A stretch of DNA of 64,000 nt from Orientallactaga sibirica (Eukaryota; Chordata; Mammalia; Rodentia; Dipodidae), in assembly GCA_036365145.1 (NCBI GenBank), contig JAEOAD010000034.1, positions 16,707,501 to 16,771,500 on the forward strand, in the 5' to 3' direction. Position numbers and translations under genes: made by a program. A model generated the notes under the pieces. It did no database searches. It was given only the letters and a program-made list of their open reading frames with translations, and had not been told where the DNA came from. This document shows positions 56,602 through 64,000 of the stretch, in pieces. The stretch's first letter is position 1, and each line of letters begins with the position of its first letter.

Positions 56602-58550
56602 AAGAAATTTAAAAAAAGTAGCTGTGATAACCACCAACTGCTTGCAAAGTAAATCGTACTAACCTCTCTGCTCCCCATTTGCAAACATATTTGGATTACA
56701 TCTGGAACAAAATCATTAGTGGCAGGAAGACAGATGTTCTTCAAAGTTCGGGTGTGCATGTAGACATCGAATATTGATAGAGATGTTATTTACTCATTTG
56801 ATTCTTTACTCTTTTCCAAAAAAGATGAATGTTGAGCTTTTTCAAGATTTATTTCTTTTTTCTTTAGTTCCCAAGGTGACAAATCAAAGTTCACCTCAGG
56901 AACTTACACAGTATATCATGGAGAGAGAAATCCATCAGTCATGGGAAGATATTAATAACTGGCATTGTGCAGTTGTCAATCAGCATAAAGTCTTTCCTCA
57001 GCAGAAAATTTAAGAATCTTCTTTATAACAAAGCAGCATATATATGACAATGAAGGTAAAATATATCTTGCTATTAATAGATTGATTAATACAGCAAATG
57101 TTACTCTAGATTTTAATTTTAAATATGATTCATTAAAGTTAAATACCAAATCATCATATTTACCTTGAAGGCTGATATGTAAGGAAGGAAATTCATGTGA
57201 TATGAATTTCAATCTTTAGAGTATATGTAATGTGCTTTGAATTATAAAAAATAAAATAGAGTTTGATAAGGGGGGGGAATAGAAAATGTGACTATGACTT
57301 TGAGCTTCAGCTATTTGAACTGGTATAAAATCTTCACATTAGTTAGTAAAACATACTAGAATTTGTGTTATTCTTAGACAGTTAGCTACAGAAAGTTCAA
57401 ATAAAAGATTTCTTCTCAATAGGAACATAACATTTGTATTGCTATATAGAGTCTATTTTTAATATTCCGTTCACATTTATTTATAAACATTAATTAATGA
57501 GTGTAATTTCCTTGTCTCCTCTGCTTCTAAAGAGAAGAACTGAATTCAAACTCACAATAAAATGTGGGTTCATATGTTAACATTCTCAAAAAAGTAACCA
57601 AGCAAATAAAAGGTTGAACACTCTGCACACGAGTAAAAATATCTTCTGTTTTAAGGAACACAACTAACAGAAAAGTATTTTTCTTGAACCCCTAAAAAAA
57701 TGCTATGAAATTCAAGAAGGAAAGATGACTTTCAGTAGGATAGGCGTTATAGACTAATTGTTTGTCTAATCAAACTCTCAAGTAGACAACCTAACCCCAA
57801 ATGTGGCAGTATTAACAGGTGTGTATGTGTGTGAGGGTGTATATACTTAAGTCACAAAGGGTGAAGTCTTCATATACTCAATAGAACTGTGTTGTATCTT
57901 TCCTCCATATGAGTACCCAGGGAGAAAATAGCTGCCTATAAATAAGGAAGGGGTTCTTCCCAAGACACTCAAATCCTCTAGGAACTTTGTTTTGGATTAA
58001 TAGTTTCCAGAACTATATGAAATACATTTTGAAGTTTAAGCCATAGAGTCTGTGGTATTCTGGTATGAAAGCCAAAAGTCACTAAAACAAAAGGTAAGAC
58101 ATATTTTTGTTGTTTGGTTTTTCCATTCTGTCTTCTCTGTTGCATCCTTTCTTAGGTTGCCATTCAGTTTGAAGTAACTATAGCTGCATACAATATGAAC
58201 CCCATCAAATACATAAAGCTTCCTCTACATATCTCATTTGAATTAGAACCTTCTCCATCTTTGTTCTCAAAGTCCTTCGCTTATTCCTATAATGTAAGTC
58301 TTAATAAATTGTTCATGGATTTCTGCTACATTCTAGTCTTCTGTAACCCAATAAAATAATCCATGATTTATTCAATTGATTTAGCATGAAACATGACAGA
58401 GGTATTGAACAAACACTTATGAATCAAAGAATGTATGCATTTTATTCTGATTTTATAATAAGACTTTTACAATCATTAATGCTGGTGCCTACTATATAAT
58501 AGGCACATAATTAATATTGGTTAAATATTTGTGTATTAACCAAAGTCAGT
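56131..58550. other. Unclassified non-coding DNA
   Basis: Holds the (AT)n at 56551-56599 and a G-run near 57268-57276. Two overlapping opposite frames at 56774-57212 have no recognised domain. Confidence 0.4.
56551..56599 (+). repeat. (AT)n microsatellite
   Basis: About 24 AT units, self-complementary on both strands. Confidence 0.97.
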
Positions 58551-58554
58551 TTCT

Positions 58555-58810
58555 TGTTTTTTTAATTTATTTTAATTTACATTCATGTTGGTGCCTTTGG
58601 TAGCCTCCTCCTTGTCTTCCCTGCTCCAAAGGGACCCTCCTCATTTGGGAATGTGGGTCGAAAGTCACTTTCTTTTGTTTCAATAAGGTCAATATGAAAC
58701 TGCTTTTACAGTTCCCCCTGACCAGCTCACAAAACAAGACCTGTGGATATTTGGCCCTTCACCTTGTCACATCTACTTCCAACAGTTCTTTTGTTCCTTA
58801 CAATTATTTG
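58555..58810 (-). mobile_element. L1 3' end fragment, antisense
   Basis: TTTACATTCATGTTGGTGCC, AAAGGGACCCTCCTCATTTG and GGGAATGTGGGTC parallel 28804-28880 of the inverted L1 (TTTACATTCATAGAATTGGT, CAAAGGGGCCCTCATCAATG, GGGGAATGTGTATC) with many changes. It is an older copy of a related L1 3' UTR. Confidence 0.72.
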
Positions 58811-59997
58811 TTCCTGGGGAGAAAATCATGCTCTGAGGTGACTAATTATATAATAAATGGAAGGACCTAATATGGTCTTTTAAACCCCCACTCTAGCATC
58901 AAATGTTTTCTCTTGTAGCCCATTGCACTCAAACACAAAATAATTATATTAACTGGGGGTTTGTGGGGGTGATTTTTTATTTAAAGAAATGTTAATTTGC
59001 TATTAAGTCTCTTTTTGAAAGACTATAATAGCTTAATGAATGCATTAAACATGTGCAAATTAGTTTTTTTAACTGCATTACTTCATTTCAGATTGAAAGG
59101 GGGTGATGCATCATCGTCATCTCTGTGGGAATTAATGAAGCATTAGGCCATCTCCTGTCATGGAGGCTAGACTTATGAACGATTTGCTGATTTGCACATG
59201 CGAACCTTGTCCTGCTCTCTCTTTCCACCCACTGCATACATCTTTTCTGGGCCCTTTGCTTCTACAGCCAGAGCTTTGGTACTTGAAATACAAATGTCCT
59301 CTCACCATCAGTTTGGAAGTGAAAAGTAGTCTATTGCAAGTGACAAATGTTGTTTACCATAACTAGCAAAGAGGGTGGAACAATGAGTGCATATATTAGC
59401 ATCACAGGGGATGGGCTTGGTCGTCATTCAATTGCCAGCTTGCCCTGAGAAGACACATAACCTCTCCTAGGCTCCCTCAATCACCCACTCACTCTTAGAC
59501 ATCTACATTAAAATAAAGAGCTCCAGGCAAGGCAAGCTATCTTAACTATAATAAGTGGCAAGGTGTTCTCAACTCAACAGCTTTTGTCACCAGCTCTCAA
59601 TCTCTCCCCATCACAGGCACAGCTTTCTCTGCTTGCATCTGTTGATGTATTTGTCTTATCATGCAGTTCCCAAATCAGCAGTTTCAAGCCTCTGTGAACA
59701 AGCAGCATTTAAAATCCATGCCTTTAGTTCAATAGCATAAACTATCTCTTAGCCACATTTATTTTTATAATTAGCAGGTATGACATTTAATTTTGTTTCA
59801 AGTATCTTTGATACATTTTCACTGTATCTTGAGATAATTGAAGATGTCATAGCCTATTCAAAAATCAGGCATTAGATTAATAATAGAAATAGCATCTGTG
59901 AATGATATGAAAATATTTAACAATGTGAACTAAGATTTCTTTTCCACTGAAGCATTGTTTTACCCTGTATAGCTTACTTAAGAAGATTTATTCATAG

Positions 59998-60044
<47 letters not shown>

Positions 60045-60411
60045 GGTATATCCCACCCTGCACAGCATATTTTTTTCCTTCCTGCCTAGCCACCATCTTA
60101 GGATTCCAGCAATAATCTGACTTTCTCACTAGCAACAAAATTTGTTTATTGTTACCCATGCTTATTTTCAAGTTATTATTAACATTTAATGCATATTGTT
60201 TCCACTTCCATAGCATAGCACCCATTCTAGCAATTCTATATTCTAATAGTAGATTCAATGTAAAGCAGTTCTTTGAAGCTTTACTGTCTTAAATCAGATT
60301 TGGTATAACTAGTTTATGACAATTCCACCCTAGATGCACCCATCTCTTTCAATGTCAAAAGCTAAGCAGGCCTGGACCTGATTATACTTGGATGTGAGAT
60401 TTGAGAAACTA
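58811..60411. other. Unclassified non-coding DNA
   Basis: No gene found. 59040-59200 has mixed composition unlike the surrounding AT-rich DNA and could be a conserved non-coding element; I cannot test that here. (CA)n is at 60001-60042. Confidence 0.4.
60001..60042 (+). repeat. (CA)n microsatellite
   Basis: 21 uninterrupted CA units. Confidence 0.97.
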
Positions 60412-60746
60412 TGTCTGTATTAGTTTGTCTTCTCATCGCTAGAACAAAATATCTTACCAGAAGCAATTTAGGGAAGAAGAGATTTTATTTCAGCTTGAAG
60501 TTCAAGAAGGCAGAGTCCATCATTGTGAGCAAAGTATTGTGGGAACAGGAAGCCAATGTCACATCCTCACACCTGCAGGAAGGAGATAGAGGGAACAGCA
60601 GGCAGGGCCAAGATGTCCTGCCTCCAAGTACACAATTCTTCCAACAAGGTTCCACTTCCTCAGTTTTCATCAACCTTCCCAAACAACTAAGGACCAAGTG
60701 ATTAACACATAAACCTATGAACGCATTTTACATTCAGTCCTCCACA
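60412..60746 (-). mobile_element. MaLR-like LTR (MTE-type), minus strand
   Basis: The minus strand runs TGTGGAGGACTGAATGTAAA to AAACTAATACAGACA. It includes GAAATAAAATCTCTTCTTCC near the polyadenylation region and starts and ends TG...CA. The open frames on both strands inside it (60411-60701) are incidental. No clear 5-bp duplication is visible. Confidence 0.75.
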
Positions 60747-61864
60747 ATGTCCATGATCATTATCTGTGTCATAGCTAACATTGTCTAATCTGATGCTGTT
60801 AGCCAAGTTGATCTCTCTTTCCCTTTTTCTTTTTCTTTCCTTCTACCCCATCTACCACTCTCTCCTCTCTTTCTAGCCATCCAGAAATGAATGAGGTAAT
60901 TTAAAAAGACCTATGCTGCATCCACTGGTTACCATACCCCTGAAAAAGTTGATTACAAGTAATTGGTATTTCCCCAGGAATCTCATGATAGATGATTAAA
61001 AGCGAAATAAAGTGTGGGTTCAGCCAGAGGAGGAACTTGTTTCTGGGAAAGAACTACAACGTGTCCAAGGACCTCATAGGAAGTACTCAAGTTGAGACAC
61101 TGAGTTTGGAGGGATGACACTCTGACTGGAACTGCTTTACCATGATTGCCTCTGGCAGTGTATTAAACAGGCACCTTTGTGTCAGGAGGAGTCATTGGAT
61201 CTCTTTGTCCCTCTTCTAAATGTGTAAATATTTTTAGAATTTAATGATGACTTGTTTAACTGGCTTATTGAGGTCATGTTGCCAAATCAGACTTGTAAGA
61301 GGACTGTTAGTGCTCAAGCTCTGAACCCTGATAACTCCAGTAACCATTCTCTCCTTCATCTCTCCTGCTTTCCTTTTTCTCTCTTTCTTTGTCCATAGAT
61401 GCATATTTTATTAGTTAACTTTTTTCTTCTGGTAAACAGCAAAAGCTGAAAAATGGGGGAAATGAAATAATTTATAACTTGTAAAACAGGACAATCTTAT
61501 ACCTTGTAAGTTACGAGTTAGTGCACACAGAAGGATCACAGTAACTATAGCTCTTGGATTTTCTTTCTGAGGACAGCAATACTATAGCCAAATCTCTGAA
61601 TGTGGAAATTGTGTCTTGACAATTTGACCTGCAAAACCTGGAGCATACATCTATACCATCATCAAGAAACTGTGGCCACAGAGAGGATTATTCAGTAAAG
61701 ACAATAAGCAAAAATAGTATGCAACATGTACCTCATGTAGGAAGTATATTGAAAATGCTTTCTCCCAGATTGCACTTAAATTCTATACTTCAGCAACTCC
61801 CACATCATGCACATATTTTCTTCACCTCTGTATTTAATATACAAGAATAGAAGCACATAAGGGA
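60747..61864. other. Unclassified non-coding DNA
   Basis: Short pyrimidine-rich tracts near 60811-60880 and 61350-61395; no gene recognised. Confidence 0.4.
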
Positions 61865-61865
61865 A

Positions 61866-62024
61866 TTTTTTTTTTTTTTTGATTTTTCGAGGTAGGATCT
61901 CACTCTGGCCCAGGCTGACCTGGAATTAACTATGTAGTCTCAGGGTGGCCTCGAACTCAAGGCAATCCTCCTACCTCTGCCTCCCAAGTGCTGGGATTAA
62001 AGGTGTTCGCCATCATACCCGGCT
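61866..62024 (-). repeat. B1-like SINE, minus strand
   Basis: A T-run, TTTTTCGAGGTAGGATCTCA, CAGGCTGACCTGGAATTAAC, GCCTCGAACTCAAGGCAATC, GTGCTGGGATTAAAGGTGTT and CATACCCGGC. AAGGGAATTTTTT (from 61858) and AAGGAATAATTTTTT (from 62025) are a plausible imperfect duplication. Confidence 0.95.
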
Positions 62025-62029
62025 AAGGA

Positions 62030-62480
62030 ATAATTTTTTGAAACTGGGGAAAAAGAGTTCATTGGACTTGGAAATACCAATTTTACATTGATTCATCTGC
62101 TTCCATCCCAATTAACATATAAATAAATGCTTACATATATGATATGTAGGCAAGGTGTTGAATAAGTTCTTATCTATCAAATCCTGAAAAAACAAATGAT
62201 GGAATTTGTAGAATATCCTTGTCACTAATGATGATCTTTGTTTGAAAGCATCTTTACCTGAATGATTGGTATTTTTGGTTGTGTGATAATGACATATATA
62301 TAAAATATAGTCTGTTATGCATCATTGGTATATTCTAGTAGTGTTCTTCTAATAATGAAAGTCGTATACACTGAGTGTAATTATATGCTTTATGCATACA
62401 TATATATGAAGAAGATAATTGCATATATATTATATATAAAAGAATATATATATCTTTCCTTAGTTTGTTTTCCAGTTAAA
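62030..62480. other. Unclassified non-coding DNA
   Basis: AT-rich with TATATA-type patches at 62395-62455. Confidence 0.4.
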
Positions 62481-62483
62481 ATA

Positions 62484-62600
62484 AATGAGCATAGTTGTAT
62501 ATGCCTATGATTCCAGCACTTGCAAGGTAGAGATAAGGTGATTATGAGTTCAAGGTGTTCTAGACCTAGCCCCAAACCAATATCAACATCAAGAAAAATC
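62484..62600 (+). repeat. Old B1-like SINE fragment
   Basis: GAGCATAGTTGTATATGCCT, ATGATTCCAGCACTTGCAAG and GATTATGAGTTCAAGGTGTT resemble an early B1 head and middle; the end is degraded. Confidence 0.65.
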
Positions 62601-63205
62601 TGGAATTGTCCATTAATTTCACAGGTATTTATAAGATGACTGCTGGTCCATGCCCTCGTATTTTCTTTCACATGGTTTCCAAATATATTATCACATGTGA
62701 TGCTTTTAATGGTCCTGTGGAAGAGTCAAGCAAAATATGGTCTTTCACAGTGTGGAGAAATTTCAGCCAGGACATACAATCCTTAAGTGGCAACACCTGG
62801 CATTTATTCTAGATTGTTCCTCTATGGGTTGTGTTTAAAAACAGAGTTGTTATTGACACAGTAAACATCAGGTTCTTGTCCTAAAAGAAAAGCATCGAAT
62901 TAAGGTTGTGTTTATTGTGCACTTAATCTATGCCTACATTTCTGTTTGATAGAGTAGATTCATGACTTCATTTACAACCCTCACTGTGAACTTATATTAT
63001 TAGTTTTATTGCCTCCTTTACATATTACAGAATAGTGGATTAGCAATTTTCAGGAACTCCTTTATGGACATAGAGCTAAGAGATATAGCCAGTTCTAGTT
63101 CTGAAATCTATGCATTGTCTTTTGACGATACCTTAAATCGCAAGACACAAACTAAAATTGTCTTCCTAGTGCTGAAGACAATGTCTGAATAAGCAGGGCT
63201 GCCAC
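62601..63205. other. Unclassified non-coding DNA
   Basis: No gene or repeat recognised. Confidence 0.4.
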
Positions 63206-63207
63206 GA

Positions 63208-63276
63208 GGAGAGAGAGACAGAGATAGAGATAGAGATAGATACAGAGAGAGAGCGAGAGAGAGAGGGAGAGAAAAG
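63208..63276 (+). repeat. (GA)n/(GATA)-like purine-rich repeat
   Basis: GAGAGAGACAGAGATAGAGA-type sequence with irregular GATA and GACA units. It may be the tail relic of a minus-strand SINE, but no SINE body is visible. Confidence 0.85.
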
Positions 63277-64000
63277 CCCTGGGCTTTTTTTCTTAAACTC
63301 CTGCAAAAAATTAGTCATGATCAAAATTAAAAACTTTAAACCTTAGCGATCCTATGAAGGCTGTCACCTGGGGCCAAGAGAAAAGAAATAAGAGTTGGGA
63401 GTCAATGTCAGAGGCTCAAGAATTGCTGTGGTGAAAAAGTGTAACAACCAGCAGGTAGGGATTGTGGTCTGTCTACTGACTAGTTGATACCAAGCTACCA
63501 TTTGGTTTCTCCTACCATGAATGTGCAAATTTACATGTTTGCATGTTTGGTTTTCAAGGACAGAACTATATGGGACCTTAATGGACAATTGTAGCAATAT
63601 AATATTTTTTCCAAATAAAAATAAAATAGTTCTTGAATATTTGTCATATTTTGTATCAGAAAGTATGGTGAACTGCAGGAAAAATAAAGCAGAAATGGCT
63701 TCAAGCACATCTGGGGAAAAAAAAAAAAAAACTTGCATGCTGGTAGTGAAAAAGACATGTAAACAACTTAATATGATATATGAATGATAATAGAAACTAT
63801 CCTGGAAACAGTAAAGATATATTACCATATTAAAATGATCGGCTCTACTCCAGAAGACCATCTGACTCTTCTGCATTTTGGTCTATAAATTTTGCTTCTT
63901 GTTGACATTATACAATCTACAGCAATCAAGAAAAATACCTTAAATCATCTGACAGAGTGAATGATCTGCACAATGATGTCTTATCTCTCAAGTCAGGGGC
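63277..64000. other. Unclassified non-coding DNA
   Basis: The longest frame (170 codons, minus, 63364-63876) has no domain, low-quality composition and two competing frames over the same bases. A poly(A) run at 63719-63731 crosses it. I do not call a gene. Confidence 0.45.

Noticed and set aside
60411..60701. 96- and 70-codon frames on opposite strands
   Set aside because: Both are inside a MaLR-like LTR with no coding role.
63364..63876. 170-codon minus-strand open frame
   Set aside because: No recognisable domain, overlapping frames on both strands, a poly(A) run inside, and no splice or retrogene signature.
1..64000. A new defence, toxin, secretion or biosynthetic system
   Set aside because: Nothing in the window has the gene density, domains or layout of such a system; all recognisable coding remains are retroelements.

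Overview
This window is mammalian nuclear DNA with no host gene that I can recognise. It is AT-rich and packed with interspersed repeats, and its reading frames are short, low in complexity or derived from retroelements. Two repeat families point to a rodent, most likely a jerboa-type (dipodoid) rodent such as Jaculus. One is a tRNA-derived SINE with a GGGCTGGAGAGATGGCTTAG-type head, a CT-rich 3' part and AAATAAATAAA tails. The other is a monomeric 7SL-derived, B1-like SINE. The species is an inference from repeat style, not a database match.

Layout. 1-6391 is mostly unclassified DNA with two tRNA-type SINEs. 6392-23533 is a nest of LTR elements. A pair of same-strand MaLR LTRs (6392-6692, 23226-23533) appears to bracket a plus-strand class I endogenous retrovirus (ERV, 7064-21753, 4-bp target duplication TTAG). 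That ERV is itself interrupted by a minus-strand class I ERV (7812-13232, 5-bp duplication CTGGG, tRNA-His-like primer site), by a solo MaLR LTR (15143-15529, duplication TTTGT) and by SINEs. Both proviruses are defective: matrix and transmembrane-envelope fragments can be recognised, but no intact gag, pol or env.

23534-28560 is unclassified DNA with SINEs and simple repeats. 28574-33287 holds a SINE whose tail received a 5'-truncated, internally inverted LINE-1. The 18-bp L1 target duplication and the SINE's own diverged duplication can both still be read. The L1 encodes most of ORF2 in two opposite-strand pieces: endonuclease on plus, reverse transcriptase and the Cys-rich end on minus. 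It carries disabling changes.

33700-37235 is a mosaic of an ancient L1, three or four SINEs and an L1 3' region. 37236-64000 is mostly unique-looking non-coding DNA with MaLR LTRs (42817, 43969, 50375, 60412), L1 3' ends (48930, 50995, 58555), SINEs and microsatellites. No tRNA or rRNA gene, CRISPR array, operon or bacterial feature is present. The value of the window is as a record of layered retrotransposition; I found no convincing new functional system.
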